This document shows, piece by piece, positions 16,635 through 26,268 of a stretch of DNA of 64,000 nucleotides (position 1 is its first letter; every line of letters starts with the position of its first letter). The notes under the pieces were generated by a model. The model ran no database searches and had not been told where the DNA came from. It saw only the letters and a program-made list of their open reading frames with translations. The position numbers and the translations under genes are program-made. This stretch comes from Rosenbergiella gaditana (GTDB lineage Bacteria; Pseudomonadota; Gammaproteobacteria; Enterobacterales; Enterobacteriaceae): the NCBI RefSeq assembly GCF_018494065.1, contig NZ_JABBFR010000014.1, positions 1 to 64,000 of the forward strand, written 5' to 3'.

Positions 16635-17333
16635 TAAGAAACTCCTTCTTCACGCTAAAATAGATCCATCACCGGCTATTGACCATTATGGGCGTCAGCG
16701 TTGTGGCGGTATGGGAACCTTCTGCCTAATCTCACAGGCGAATAACAGTGTGTCGTGATCGACTTATTGTCTTATCACCGCGCTAATTTCCCCTGGTATG
16801 AAAAGATTCTGCGGTGCCTTATTGGGACCCAAGAGCGACCGTAATACCTGAGTTGATGACAGACAGGCCGGAACTCAATCGCTGATCGTTGCTGGCGTCT
16901 GACATCAAAACCGGTCGCTTCCATTTCCTCTTCGTCGGCCTTCACTATTCTGCTGCAAGGTGAAGGCAGAGCGGTAGGCCAAAACCTGTGATGTAGGGTA
17001 ATTTTCGTTACGAACAGAGGGGTAGAATTATAAGGCGTATCCGTTAGGGATTTCACTTACTTTGCACCAATAGTATGATCCCGCGACGAAATTCATCGAT
17101 TTTCGATGTGCGCCGGTAATCGACGCCAGTCGCTGATCCCGATTCACGTCAATAGGTTCATCGTGGCGGCCACCCGACGTCAAGACTCTATATATTTCAC
17201 GCTGGGTGGCCATGAGTGTGGGATTATCCTAATACTTTCGCGCTTTTCGACGCTGTTATTGTGGCTTGCACCGGTCTCTTCACGCTCGGCTCCAAACAAC
17301 GGCGGCAGAGCATAAAAAATGAAGTTTTACCCT
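16635..17333. other. Decayed DNA, no intact gene
   Basis: About 700 bp between the PqaA-like gene and the broken gene at 17334. Short frames exist on both strands, but none has a good start with a family match. One minus-strand frame near 16810-16890 reads DQRLSSGLSVINSGITVALG, which vaguely recalls trimeric autotransporter stalk repeats. That is too short to call. The composition is mixed rather than AT-rich. I take it to be the remains of one or more genes, plus the pqaA-like promoter at the left end. Confidence 0.45.
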
Positions 17334-17935
17334 CTGCTTTGAGTAGGAGCGGTCGTCAATAACTGATTGACTACCCGACAAATCGTCTCGTTATCTTGCG
17401 GTTGGTGCTGTTGCTTCTCACTCCAGTCTCGCATCGGGCAGTGATACTGTTGCGTCAGGGCTAGGCTCTGCTGACTCAAGGCTGTGAGTAAGGGGTGGCC
17501 ACCGCCCCGCCGTTAAACACGGATTTTTTGAACACCGGTTGCTGATTTGAATAGGTCATCGGGCCGACGGTGACCGGCGAGTTTGGATAGTGATTAGCGA
17601 GACTTTGCCAAAAAATAGCGGCATTATAATCTTGTGGATACCACGCATGGCAATCGACTGGCGCGGTCATGGCAACACTGACTGGCTCCTCAGGTTTAAA
17701 TACCGTCTCCATCCATTTTGCCATCCCTTCTAAATACCAACGCTGTTTAAAGAGTGCGTAACCGTATTGATAAAGGTGAGAGGCTCATGAGCCGGCGTCG
17801 GATTTTGTTTTGGATCGAGTCGATTCGAAAGCATGATTTTTAAGCCACAAGGCGTCGACTGACCGTTGGCAAAGGTTAGCGCTGTAGTCGTCCATTCGGT
17901 TTTGCGTTTGAAAAATAGGGTCACGTATTCAATCC
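17334..17935 (-). pseudogene. Unrecognised gene broken by two frameshifts and truncated by IS1
   Basis: Three minus-strand frames join into one protein-like sequence. The first (17935 to about 17745) includes HRIEYVTLFFKRKTEW and PHEPLTFINTVTH-like text (AHEPLTFINTVTH). The second (about 17752 to 17500) includes LFKQRWYLEGMAKWMETVFK, VSVAMTAPVDCHAWYPQDYN and NGGAVATP. The third (about 17490 to 17334) reads LLTALSQQSLALTQQYHCPM and ends TQSRG-stop. The 5' side ends exactly where an IS1-family end begins. The composition (Trp, His, Cys) looks like a real secreted or effector-associated protein, but I do not recognise the family. It is inactive as it stands. Confidence 0.5.
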
Positions 17936-18320
17936 GGTGATAATCAGATAAATTCCCCCTTTTTATCGAAAGGGGTTCTGATGGCTAAGGTCGATGTGAA
18001 ATGTCCGTTTTGTAAGCAAACAGTCCAGTGAAAAAGCATGGGCTGGGAAGCACCGGGCATCAGCGTTATCGTTGCCAGGCATACTGCAGAAGCTTTCAAC
18101 TCGAATATAAATACCGTGCCTGCCAACAGGGCATGAAGACACAAATTGTTGACCTTGCCATGGACAATGCCGGTATCCGGGATACCGCTCGCGCATTGCG
18201 CATTAGCATCAATGCCGTTGTGCGCACGCTAAAAAACTCTCGCCGAGAAATGTAACCTCTCGTCCACTGGATAATCTGCAAAGTCAACTCATTTGTGAAG
18301 TGGATGAAATGTGGTCATTT
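17936..18320 (+). mobile_element. IS1-family remnant (insA frameshifted, insB cut off)
   Basis: An IS1-like left end, GGTGATAATCAG, begins at 17936. The insA start ATG 17981 reads AKVDVKCPFCKQTV and then shifts frame near 18026 to VKKHGLGSTGHQRYRCQAYC and RACQQGMKTQIVDLAM, with NAGIRDTARALRISINAVVRTLKNS. This is the zinc-finger/HTH part of InsA. The insB frame follows with ICEVDEMWSF and stops abruptly at the junction with an IS3-family fragment. No transposase activity is possible. The element cut into the unrecognised gene on its left. Confidence 0.85.
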
Positions 18321-18530
18321 GTTGTTTTTGTTTGCTGCGCCAGGCATAAAGTTGGGATTCATACAGGGTGAGTTCGTGGGCGGCGGCAGTAACACCGATG
18401 CGACTGGTAAGCTTCAAGGCTTCGGCACAGAACTCGGGCGTGTGCTGTTTACGGAGCTTTTTGTTGGTTGATACTGGTTTTGTCATGAGTCACCTCTGAT
18501 TGAGAGTTTACTCACTTAGTTGCGTGTCCA
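18320..18530 (-). mobile_element. IS3-family remnant: left end and truncated orfA
   Basis: Reading leftward, an IS end TGGACACGCAACTAAGTGAG starts at 18530. orfA begins at the ATG at 18486 with TKPVSTNKKLRKQHTPEFCAEALKL, followed by the HTH GVTAAAHELTLYESQLYAWRSKQ. This is IS3-family OrfA (HTH_Tnp_1). After about 55 codons the frame runs into IS1 insB sequence, so the two relics abut near 18320. Either the IS1 element inserted in orfA and both were then trimmed, or a deletion fused them. Confidence 0.85.
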
Positions 18531-18662
18531 CCATTGATGGGTAAACAAGCTTGGCACCGGAGGTCACAGCGTTATCAAAGTAAGGAATCGGCTATCACTG
18601 AGAGTAAGTGAAAGCCATCATCTTATTTTTGCGATCTTTGGTAGGGCTTACTCTTTACTTAG

Positions 18663-19628
18663 CTAAATTACATGGCACGCCACCCAGTGTCCGGATGATA
18701 CTTCGCGCAACGCCGGCACCTGCTCGCGGCACTGCGCTTTCGCCTGCGGGCAACGTGGCGAAAAACGGCAGCCGGAAGGGGGACGTGACGGATCCGGAAT
18801 CTCTCCCTGGACCACCGCTATCGGCTCACCTTCTGGATCAAGCGTCGGAACGGCAGCGAGTAACGCTTGGGTATAAGGATGCAGAGGCTGACTGAACAGC
18901 GTGTCGCGGCTGGCCGTCTCCACCAGCTGGCCGAGATACATTACCGCTACATCATCGCAAAGATGTTCTACCACGCCGAGATCGTGAGAAATAAAGAGAA
19001 AGGTGACGCCATGATCATCGCGCAGATCCGAGAACAGGTTAATAATCTGCGCCTGAATAGAGACATCCAGCGCCGAAATTGGCTCATCAGCGATAATAAA
19101 ATCCGGATTAAGGATCAGTGCACGGGCAATGCCAATGCGTTGGCGCTGTCCCCCTGAAAATTCGTGCGGGAAACGGGGATAATGCTGCGGAGCCAGTCCG
19201 CAAATCTTCATCACTGCGATCACTTTGTCATACAACTCTGCTTTCGTGCACAGCTTATGTGCTAGAAGCGCCTCACCAATGGCATCTCCGATACGCATGC
19301 GCGGATTGAGTGAGCTATAGGGATCCTGAAACACGAGTTGCATTTTGGGGCGTAGCGCCTGCCTCTGCCGCGCCGTCAGGCTAGACAACGCCTGTCCCCG
19401 GTACTTAATACTGCCAGCAGTTTGGTCATATAATCCCAGCAATGTTCGACCCACGGTGGTTTTACCGCTGCCGGACTCGCCAACTAGACCGAAAATAGTC
19501 CCCTGGCGGATACGAAAGCTAACACCGTCAACGGCGCGCAACTGACCCGTTTCCTGCCCAAATAGGCCATCACGTATTGGGAAGTACTTCTTCAGCCCTT
19601 CCACTTCAATTAAGTGTTCGTCACTCAT
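18663..19628 (-). CDS. Peptide ABC transporter ATP-binding protein (OppF/DppF type)
   Basis: The 321-residue ATPase has Walker A GESGSGKT (about residues 51-58), Q-loop [10 protein letters not shown], signature [15 protein letters not shown], Walker [14 protein letters not shown] and the H-loop [10 protein letters not shown]. The C-terminal extension has the oligopeptide/dipeptide motif with four cysteines ([21 protein letters not shown]), which in this family binds an iron-sulfur cluster. It pairs with the OppD-type ATPase upstream, overlapping it by 4 nt (ATGA). It is last in a leftward SBP-B-C-D-F operon. The IS debris begins about 130 bp beyond its stop. Confidence 0.96.
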   Translation of the reverse strand: MSDEHLIEVEGLKKYFPIRDGLFGQETGQLRAVDGVSFRIRQGTIFGLVGESGSGKTTVGRTLLGLYDQTAGSIKYRGQALSSLTARQRQALRPKMQLVFQDPYSSLNPRMRIGDAIGEALLAHKLCTKAELYDKVIAVMKICGLAPQHYPRFPHEFSGGQRQRIGIARALILNPDFIIADEPISALDVSIQAQIINLFSDLRDDHGVTFLFISHDLGVVEHLCDDVAVMYLGQLVETASRDTLFSQPLHPYTQALLAAVPTLDPEGEPIAVVQGEIPDPSRPPSGCRFSPRCPQAKAQCREQVPALREVSSGHWVACHVI

Positions 19629-20605
19629 GATAAGGATTCTACTTTTTCACTGTGATAACAGGCGACCCGCCGCGTTTGCCCAACAAGTGGTGGAATACCT
19701 GCCTGACAAATCTCGCTGGCGCGTTCGCAGCGGTCAAAAAAAGCGCAGAAGGCCGGTAGCGCGGCCAGATCCGGTACCTGACCGGGGATCGGGTAGAGCC
19801 GACGTCGCCGCTCGCCGGGCACGGGTCGTGAAGCAATGAGACCTTTGGTATAGGGATGCCGCGGATCACTCAGTACCTCCGCCGTAGGCCCTTGTTCGAC
19901 AACCCGTCCGGCATACATTACCACCACCTGCTCCGTCATCTGGGCGATGACCCCCAAGTCATGGGTGATCAGCATCAGCGCCATCTGGTTCGCGCGGGCT
20001 TGATCGCGCAGCAAGCGTAAAATCTGGGCCTGAACGGTCACGTCTAGTGCCGTGGTAGGTTCATCGGCGATCAGCAGTTTCGGCTGGCAGCTAAGGGCCA
20101 TTGCGATCATTATGCGCTGCAACATGCCACCGGAAAGCTGGTGCGGGTAGCTCGCCATCACACTCTCCGCACGTGCGAGCCCGACACGGTTTATCAACGC
20201 AATGGCTTGCTGCCAAGCGGTTTTAGGCGATTGACGAAGATGGTGAATCAATGGCTCGCACAGCTGTTCGCCAATGGTCAACACCGGATTCAGGGCGCTC
20301 ATCGGTTCCTGAAAAATCATCGCTAGCTGGTTGCCACGCAGGTCGGCCATCTTGGCGGGAGAGAGCCTGAGCAGATCCTGCCCCTGAAAGCGGATTGCAC
20401 CACCATCAATACGTGCCGCTTGCGGTGGCAGCAAGCCCATTAGCGACAGGGCGGTGACGCTTTTGCCACAACCGGATTCGCCGACGATACCAATGGTCTG
20501 TCCGGGATCAAGGGTGAAAGAAACTTCTTGCACGGCGCGCGCACGGCCCTGTTCGACAGCAAAGGAGACGGATAACTGTTCAAAGGTGATCAGTGGTTGG
20601 CTCAT
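19625..20605 (-). CDS. Peptide ABC transporter ATP-binding protein (OppD/DppD type)
   Basis: The 326-residue ATPase has Walker [10 protein letters not shown]-loop [10 protein letters not shown], signature [15 protein letters not shown], Walker [13 protein letters not shown] and the H-loop [10 protein letters not shown]. The C-terminal oligopeptide motif ([14 protein letters not shown]) is present. With the OppF-type partner it forms the heterodimeric motor on the cytosolic face. Both gene borders are 4-nt ATGA overlaps, so translation is coupled throughout the operon. Intact. Confidence 0.96.
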   Translation of the reverse strand: MSQPLITFEQLSVSFAVEQGRARAVQEVSFTLDPGQTIGIVGESGCGKSVTALSLMGLLPPQAARIDGGAIRFQGQDLLRLSPAKMADLRGNQLAMIFQEPMSALNPVLTIGEQLCEPLIHHLRQSPKTAWQQAIALINRVGLARAESVMASYPHQLSGGMLQRIMIAMALSCQPKLLIADEPTTALDVTVQAQILRLLRDQARANQMALMLITHDLGVIAQMTEQVVVMYAGRVVEQGPTAEVLSDPRHPYTKGLIASRPVPGERRRRLYPIPGQVPDLAALPAFCAFFDRCERASEICQAGIPPLVGQTRRVACYHSEKVESLS

Positions 20606-21549
20606 TTCAGGCTCCGTTTCATGCGGGGATCGAGTGCATCACGCAATCCATCGCCGAGTACGTTAATGGCAACCACGGTAATAAAGATGGCGATGCCCGG
20701 CGGCATCCACAACCACGGGCGACGTTGAAAGTCGATCAGGCTGTTGGCGGCATCCATCATATTACCCCATGAGGGAGTTGGCGGGACGACACCAAGACCG
20801 AGATAGCTCAGTGCAGACTCGCTCAGAATGGCATTCGCCACCGCCATTGTCGCCATGACCACCAGAATCGGGACGGTATTCGGTAGCAGATGACCAAACA
20901 GACGGCGACGTGCTGAGAGTCCCAGGACCTGCGTTGCCAGCATAAAATCACGTTCGCGCAGTGAAAGGATTTGCCCCCGCACTAGCCGTGCCAGTTTAGG
21001 CCACTCCAACAGGCTCAACATGATGATCACCATATAGATACGCGCATCCGCTGAGAAATCGAATTCCGACAACATGGCGCCAGCGACAATCAACAGCGGC
21101 AGGCTAGGAATGGTCATCACCAAATCGGCCAAACGCATTATCAGTTTGTCGGTCAGCCCCCCCGCGTAGCCTGACACGGCACCGAGCAGATAGCCTAGGG
21201 TTACCGACAGTAACATCGTTAACAGGCCGATAGTCAGCGAAATACGCCCCGCAAAGAGTAACCGCGTATAGACGTCCCGCCCCAAGAAATCAGTCCCCAG
21301 CCAGTGCTGTGCCCCTGGCGGCTTGTTAATCATAAGGGCATCCGTGGCATCATCCTGCCACGGCGACCAGAGCGGCCCCAATACGCACCAGATCGCCATA
21401 ATAATCAATAAAACGAGGCACAGCATAGCCAGTGGGTTACGTCGTAACGCCTGCCAAGCCTGGTGCCATAGTGAGGGGGTTGCCTGAGCCAGTGCTGGGA
21501 TCACCGCTTTGCGTAGCCGGCGATGAGTGGAAAAAAGGGAACGGATCAT
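20602..21549 (-). CDS. Peptide ABC transporter permease (DppC type)
   Basis: From ATG 21549 the protein has 315 residues, with a long cytosolic N-terminus then about six transmembrane helices. The permease EAA-loop is in the segment ATQVLGLSARRRLFGHLLPN, and the C-terminal end reads LGLGVVPPTPSWGNMMDAA, then [12 protein letters not shown], all typical of OppC/DppC. The ATG lies inside the stop of the DppB-type gene (ATGA overlap). An upstream in-frame codon at 21582 would overlap that gene more and is less likely. It forms the membrane channel with the 21546-22508 product. Confidence 0.95.
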   Translation of the reverse strand: MIRSLFSTHRRLRKAVIPALAQATPSLWHQAWQALRRNPLAMLCLVLLIIMAIWCVLGPLWSPWQDDATDALMINKPPGAQHWLGTDFLGRDVYTRLLFAGRISLTIGLLTMLLSVTLGYLLGAVSGYAGGLTDKLIMRLADLVMTIPSLPLLIVAGAMLSEFDFSADARIYMVIIMLSLLEWPKLARLVRGQILSLRERDFMLATQVLGLSARRRLFGHLLPNTVPILVVMATMAVANAILSESALSYLGLGVVPPTPSWGNMMDAANSLIDFQRRPWLWMPPGIAIFITVVAINVLGDGLRDALDPRMKRSLK

Positions 21550-22508
21550 GATGAACTTACCCGAATACGCGGGTCTGCCCACGCATAAAGTACGTCAGCC
21601 AGCAGATTGCCGAGGATAGTTAACACCGCTAGGAATAACGTAAAACCCATCAACACCGGATAGTCACGAGCGGCGAGCGAATCGATGTGGATATGCCCCG
21701 CACCGGGCCAGTTGAAGACTTTTTCGGTGATGATGGCACCAGAAAACAGCCCCGGGAGCTCAAAGCCAAGCAAGGTAATGATCGGCAGTAGCGCATTACG
21801 TAACGCATGTTTCATGATCACGGTGCGTTCGCGCAAACCTTTTGCCCGCGCGGTCCGAATAAAATCCATTTTGATAACATCGAGCATGCTGGCGCGAAAA
21901 TAGCGCGTCAGGCTGCCCGCCTGTAACATTACCAGTGCCAGCACAGGCAACACTAGATGTGCCGCTACCTGAACGATATAGGCCCAGCCCGTGTCGTTAC
22001 TGCCGGTATTGGTCATGCCGCCGACCGGTAACCATTGTAGATCCACCGCAAACCATTTAATTAACAATAGGCAGAGAAAAAATGTCGGAAAAGACATCGC
22101 GGCAAATACCAGCACGCTGACCAGATGATCGAACCACGAGTTAGCTTTTATCGCCGATGCGATACCGACAGACAGGCCAATCCCCCAGTAAAACACCAGT
22201 GCGACACTCGCCAGCAGGAATGAGTTCCAGATGTATTGATTGAGCAACTGTGTGACCGGGATTTGATATTGCAGCGAGAAACCCAAATTACCCCGCAACA
22301 GTTGGCCAAGCCAGTGCAGATAGCGAGTAAGCAGCGGTTGATCAAGACCATAAATCGCTTTTAGTTCAGCCGCGCGCGCGGCGGTAAGCGTCACGTTGCC
22401 ATCGATAAAGTCGCCCGGCGTTTTTGCAAACAACATAAAGATGATGAAGGAGGCAAACAGCAGCATGGGTAGAGTGTGGATCAGTCGTCTGAGGATGAAA
22501 TTTTTCAT
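21546..22508 (-). CDS. Peptide ABC transporter permease (DppB type)
   Basis: The 320-residue inner-membrane protein starts KNFILRRLIHTLPMLLFASFIIFML, the OppB/DppB N-terminal helix, followed by the periplasmic domain (GNLGFSLQYQIPVTQLL). The EAA-loop is [27 protein letters not shown]. It lies 53 bp after the substrate-binding protein gene on the same strand. Expected partner of the DppC-type permease. No defects seen. Confidence 0.95.
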   Translation of the reverse strand: MKNFILRRLIHTLPMLLFASFIIFMLFAKTPGDFIDGNVTLTAARAAELKAIYGLDQPLLTRYLHWLGQLLRGNLGFSLQYQIPVTQLLNQYIWNSFLLASVALVFYWGIGLSVGIASAIKANSWFDHLVSVLVFAAMSFPTFFLCLLLIKWFAVDLQWLPVGGMTNTGSNDTGWAYIVQVAAHLVLPVLALVMLQAGSLTRYFRASMLDVIKMDFIRTARAKGLRERTVIMKHALRNALLPIITLLGFELPGLFSGAIITEKVFNWPGAGHIHIDSLAARDYPVLMGFTLFLAVLTILGNLLADVLYAWADPRIRVSSS

Positions 22509-22561
22509 GGTGTTCTCATATCAGCCGCCAGCAAGTGCCGACGACTGATTCGTTGACAAGG

Positions 22562-24250
22562 TTACTGAACGATCTTGACGTCCGGCAGACTGCCTGTGAG
22601 GCCGTTATAGATATCCGGTTTGAAACCGGTTACACGGGCACTACTGGCGGAAAGGACTTGGCGATAGCCGAGCAAAATCACTGGAGGGTCATCTGCCAGC
22701 ACTTTATACAGCTGGTGGTATATTGGCTTACGCTGTGCCACATCCAATACTGCGTTACCTTCATTGATCAGCTTATCCACCTGCGGATTTGCGTAGCCGG
22801 AGACCTTAGCCTCGGTGCTGTAGTAATCCCATACCCCGTCATGAGGATCGTTTAACGTACTGGTGCTAAAGGATGCTAGGTCGTAATTACCGGCTTTGCG
22901 CTGGGCCATCAGGGCATTAAAGTCCACGACCTGGGGTTTAAGCAATACTCCGATTTGTTGCCAGTTCTCTTTAGCGATGGGAATCAGCGCATCATTTAAT
23001 ACTTTTTTGCTGGCCAGTAAGGTCAGTTCAAGACGTTTACCGTCTTTCACCCGAATGCCATCTGGGCCGGGTTTCCAGCCCGCTTCATCGAGTAATTTTT
23101 TCGCCTGCAGCGGATCATAGTGGTATGGGTTTACGCCATCCGCATTATAGGCCCAGGAAATTGGCGCGATAGGTTCAATCGCAACCTTACCATACCCCTG
23201 ATACACCACATCGATCAGCTTCTGGCGATCCAGTCCAAAAATCAGCGCTTGACGCACCTTGACGTCCTGCAACGCAGGACGGTGAACATTGAATTCGATT
23301 TTGCTGTAATCACTGGACCCATAGAGATTGATATTGGCAAAGCCGAGCAGTTTTAGTTGTTCAATATCATCCGGTCGTGAAGTGAAGCTGTCGTAATCTG
23401 TTTCACCGGTCTGGAATAACTGGAAATTGGTAGAGGGGTTAGTGATGCGATAAATAAAACGTGGCGTCGGCGGAGTGCCAAGATAAAAGTGGGTATTGGC
23501 ATGAAAACGAATTTCCTGCCCAGGTATATATTTTTCATAAACATAGGGGCCATTTCCCAGCGGTTTGCCATGTAGGGTCCGCAGGTAGTCAAGGTTACCA
23601 CGCTGATAGCCCTTGCCATAATAGGCAGCAGACAGCACCGGGCCGCCAATTTTTGCCAGGGTGGTGGCCCCTGGTTGGGTGGTAGTAACCTGAAGCGTGA
23701 GTGGGTCGATCACTTTCAGACCACTGATGCTGTCGGCTTTACCTGCTTTATATTCAGCACCTCCCGCGATATTGGCCAACGTGATATCGGTGTCGCCATC
23801 ATATTTCGGGTCGTACAATACCGTCAGGGTAAAGGCGACGTCTTTGGCGGTGAGCGGTGAGCCGTCGCTAAACGTCAGATTGTGGCGCAGCTTAAGGGTA
23901 TAGACTTTTTTATCTGGGCTTACGGTCCAGCTTTCAGCTAAACCCGGTACCAAATTACCGTGGCTGTCCCAGTCAATCAGGCGTGAAAAGATGACGTTAG
24001 TAACGTTTTCATCCCAGCCATTGACAAAGAAGTAGGGATTAAAAATCCCCTGAGGTTCAGAAATCCCCGCCACCACCGTATCTTTGCGCAGCTTGGCAGT
24101 TGTTGGGATCTGACTGATATCGGTGGCCGGAGTGATGCCCTCCTTAAGGGTACTTTCGGCAAAAGTCATGGTACTGAAGGCTATCATGCCGCTGAAGAGG
24201 GCTGTTTTAAGATGGAATGGGATATTATGTTTGTTGATTAACCTGACCAA
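22562..24250 (-). CDS. Peptide ABC transporter substrate-binding protein (SBP family 5)
   Basis: The 562-residue periplasmic protein has a signal sequence (basic start, hydrophobic TALFSGMIAFSTMTFA, cleavage near residue 31) and the family 5 solute-binding layout: VIFSRLIDWDSHGNLVPGLAESW early, LRHNLTFSDGSPLTAKDVAF, GNGPYVYEKYIPGQ, and DVKVRQALIFGLDRQKL in the second lobe. No lipobox Cys is seen. It binds an oligopeptide, dipeptide or similar ligand for the four genes downstream. It is the first gene of the operon, with a 330-bp upstream region. The exact ligand cannot be told from sequence. Confidence 0.94.
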   Translation of the reverse strand: MVRLINKHNIPFHLKTALFSGMIAFSTMTFAESTLKEGITPATDISQIPTTAKLRKDTVVAGISEPQGIFNPYFFVNGWDENVTNVIFSRLIDWDSHGNLVPGLAESWTVSPDKKVYTLKLRHNLTFSDGSPLTAKDVAFTLTVLYDPKYDGDTDITLANIAGGAEYKAGKADSISGLKVIDPLTLQVTTTQPGATTLAKIGGPVLSAAYYGKGYQRGNLDYLRTLHGKPLGNGPYVYEKYIPGQEIRFHANTHFYLGTPPTPRFIYRITNPSTNFQLFQTGETDYDSFTSRPDDIEQLKLLGFANINLYGSSDYSKIEFNVHRPALQDVKVRQALIFGLDRQKLIDVVYQGYGKVAIEPIAPISWAYNADGVNPYHYDPLQAKKLLDEAGWKPGPDGIRVKDGKRLELTLLASKKVLNDALIPIAKENWQQIGVLLKPQVVDFNALMAQRKAGNYDLASFSTSTLNDPHDGVWDYYSTEAKVSGYANPQVDKLINEGNAVLDVAQRKPIYHQLYKVLADDPPVILLGYRQVLSASSARVTGFKPDIYNGLTGSLPDVKIVQ

Positions 24251-24531
24251 AAGAAACCCTCATCAATATTATTGCAACGTTAATTTACAAAAACTGAACG
24301 TTAAGCTTTTCCCGATCCGGTGTCTAACAACCATACGCTATAACAAATAACTAAATTTCCTTATAATTTTTATGGGTAAGCATAGAAATTATTTTCTTTA
24401 TTACGATAATACAATTCAGATTAACGCCCCTATAAATAGCTGTGGGCAATATCGAACACTGGCAGGTGTGCGATACAACGTGACGGTGAAAAATCCACCG
24501 CCATTTTATCGCCACTCGAAAATGAGGTAAC
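24251..24531. promoter_or_regulatory. Upstream region of the peptide ABC operon
   Basis: About 280 bp of AT-rich DNA between the binding-protein start and the terminator of the tRNA gene. It should hold the operon promoter. I see no clear operator, small RNA or ORF in it. Confidence 0.4.
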
Positions 24532-24554
24532 AAAAAAACCACTCAATCGAGTGG
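24532..24554 (-). terminator. Rho-independent terminator of the tRNA-Ile gene
   Basis: On the minus strand a 6-bp stem CCACTC/GAGTGG with a GATT loop (24539-24554) is followed by seven T residues. It lies 30 bp after the tRNA 3' end, in the right orientation to end its transcript. Confidence 0.85.
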
Positions 24555-24583
24555 CTTAATGTCCTGATTTAACAGGAAAAATT

Positions 24584-24660
24584 TGGTGGCCCCTCCCAGA
24601 CTTGAACTGGGGACCAAACGATTATGAGTCGTCTGCTCTAACCGACTGAGCTAAGGGGCC
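24584..24660 (-). tRNA. ileX-like: tRNA-Ile (CAU anticodon, lysidine type)
   Basis: The 77-nt minus-strand sequence begins GGCCCCTTAGCTCAG, has GACTCATAATC in the anticodon arm (CAT at 24626-24624), GTTCAAGTC in the T-loop, and ends GGGGCCACCA with encoded CCA. The acceptor stem GGCCCCT pairs with AGGGGCC. It is nearly the same as E. coli ileX/ileY, the AUA-reading isoleucine tRNA whose CAU anticodon is modified to lysidine, rather than tRNA-Met: the GGCCCCUUAGCUCAG start and the G-C rich acceptor match the Ile2 type. An upstream -10-like TATACT lies at 24680-24675. Confidence 0.95.
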
Positions 24661-24773
24661 TTAATGTGGCAGGGAGTATAAAGCATCCGATTAGTCGAAT
24701 CCAGTACTGTCGAGTTAGTTGCTGTTTTTTAAGGCAGATTATCTGCTATCACTAAGAATTTTACAAAGCCGTC

Positions 24774-25112
24774 CTAGTATGTCGAGGAACGAGGTTGGAC
24801 TTGGTAGACCCAAGCGTCAAGTTGTTGCCCCTCAGCAGTGGTGGCGGTGGTCAGCACGCGATCATAGCCGGCCTCGAACTCATCCAATTCGGGCCAGTGA
24901 TGCGGTAACTGTGGACTGATAAATAAATAGCCCGCCACCTTATCCCCTTGCTCATCTAAGACGACTCCCGGAAAATCCGCCGCCAATCCCCATGCCCTAG
25001 GGTAATAAGTGCCTCGAATAGTCGCAGCTACCCACTTGCCGCCGATGCGGGTGAGTAGATGCTCATTTTCACGGCCCTTTTGTAAAGTGCCGTACACAAA
25101 TAAAGGTGTCAT
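24774..25112 (-). CDS. Gamma-glutamylcyclotransferase-fold protein (YtfP family)
   Basis: The 112-residue protein has the GGCT/BtrG/AIG2 fold: N-terminal LFVYGTLQKG (the YGxL substrate loop), then GTYYPRAWGLAADFPGVVLDE, and PHHWPELDEFEAGYDRVL holding the conserved acidic residue of the family. GGCT enzymes release 5-oxoproline from gamma-glutamyl compounds, ChaC-type relatives acting on glutathione. YtfP itself has no firm substrate. It stands between tRNA-Ile and the nitrilase gene, divergent from the latter by 138 bp. The nearby amidase and glutathione importer make a role in gamma-glutamyl turnover plausible, but that is inference. Confidence 0.85.
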   Translation of the reverse strand: MTPLFVYGTLQKGRENEHLLTRIGGKWVAATIRGTYYPRAWGLAADFPGVVLDEQGDKVAGYLFISPQLPHHWPELDEFEAGYDRVLTTATTAEGQQLDAWVYQVQPRSSTY

Positions 25113-25250
25113 GCCGACTCTCCTCGCTATCCGTTTTTCACATCATGCTTTGAGCAGCAGTGATATTGCAATAATTTACCTTGGGGAAGCGCTCAAAAGC
25201 CTCTACATTGTTTACAGCGCGTTCTATCACTCGATCTACCAGGAGAAGCA

Positions 25251-26057
25251 ATGAATATCGCATTGGGTCAATGGCAAGTCAGTCGAGAATGGCAAGAAAA
25301 TGCCAATACCATTATTCAGCTAATGCAGGATGCCGATCGGCAAGCTGCACGGTTACTGGTACTACCTGAAGCGGTATTAGCTCGGGATAACCAAGATAGC
25401 CATTGGGTGATCGATGCAGCGCAACCCCTCGATGGCCCCTTTATCAGTCAGTTGCTGGCTGCCAGCCGTACGCTCTCACTGACCACCCTTTTCACGCTGC
25501 ATGTTCCGGCTGGCGATAATAAAGCGCGTAATGTATTAGTGGCGCTGCGTCAGGGTGAGATCTTACTGACCTACGATAAAATTCATCTCTATGATGCTTT
25601 TACGGTGCGTGAATCAGATAGCGTCGTCGCCGGACAAACCTTACCCCCCTTATTACAGATCGATGATTTTAAGGTTGGTGTAATGACTTGCTACGACTTA
25701 CGCTTTCCAGAGATGGCACGGGCCTTAGCCTTACAAGGCGCCGAGTTACTGGTTCTACCTGCCGCATGGTTAAAAGGTGCCAATAAAGAACTGCATTGGG
25801 AGCTACTTACACGGGCACGCGCGCTCGAAAATACCTGCTATATCGCGGCAAGCGGTGAATGTGGCGTTAAAAATATTGGCCATAGCCTAGTCGTGGATCC
25901 TCTCGGCTTAGTCATCGCTCAAGCGGGAGAGCGGCCGCAACTTATTTTTGCCCAGCTCGATAAAACACATCTCACTGCGGTGCGTCAGCAATTACCGGTG
26001 TTACAGCATTGTCGTTTAAGGTCAGCGCCTGCGTTCGTTTCGCCCACCCTCTATTAG
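25251..26057 (+). CDS. Nitrilase-superfamily amidase (Nit1/YbeM-like, deaminated-glutathione amidase type)
   Basis: The 268-residue protein has the full nitrilase Glu-Lys-Cys triad: Glu40 in LLVLPEAV, Lys110 in TYDKIHLYDAF and Cys147 in GVMTCYDLRFPEMARALA. The DxRFPE context and the LYDAF after the Lys are typical of Nit1/YbeM enzymes, which hydrolyse deaminated glutathione, a side product of transaminases. The start has an AGGAG-type site (ACCAGGAGAAGCA). It sits 211 bp before gsiA in the same direction and next to a GGCT-fold gene. The glutathione link by context fits the family. Other omega-amidase activity is possible. Confidence 0.88.
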   Translation: MNIALGQWQVSREWQENANTIIQLMQDADRQAARLLVLPEAVLARDNQDSHWVIDAAQPLDGPFISQLLAASRTLSLTTLFTLHVPAGDNKARNVLVALRQGEILLTYDKIHLYDAFTVRESDSVVAGQTLPPLLQIDDFKVGVMTCYDLRFPEMARALALQGAELLVLPAAWLKGANKELHWELLTRARALENTCYIAASGECGVKNIGHSLVVDPLGLVIAQAGERPQLIFAQLDKTHLTAVRQQLPVLQHCRLRSAPAFVSPTLY

Positions 26058-26268
26058 ATTTTTTTAGCGATGAACATAACAAAACGTTATTAATCGCTTG
26101 AGGTTATTGATTTACAAGCCAAGTAAGACTTCTTATAGTCAAAATGGCATAACTTCAGAAACATCATATACTTTTGATAAGGCGTTATTCGATTTACGCG
26201 CGGTGAGTGGCACACTTTCATCACTAACGTTGCCGTTTTTAGTGCAGTCATAAAAGGGAGAGTTAAGG

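Noticed and set aside
16775..17213. Two overlapping minus-strand ORFs of 60-90 codons upstream of the PqaA-like gene
   Set aside because: No ribosome site, no family resemblance, and different frames read equally well; better explained as decayed DNA. The SSGLSVINSGITVALG text is too short to call an adhesin.
18600..18655. AGAGTAAG/CTTACTCT inverted pair after the peptide ABC operon
   Set aside because: Only 8 bp with a loop of about 40 nt and no T-run on the transcribed strand; too weak to call a terminator.
24584..24660. tRNA as an attachment site for an integrated island
   Set aside because: No integrase gene and no direct repeat of the tRNA 3' end were seen nearby.
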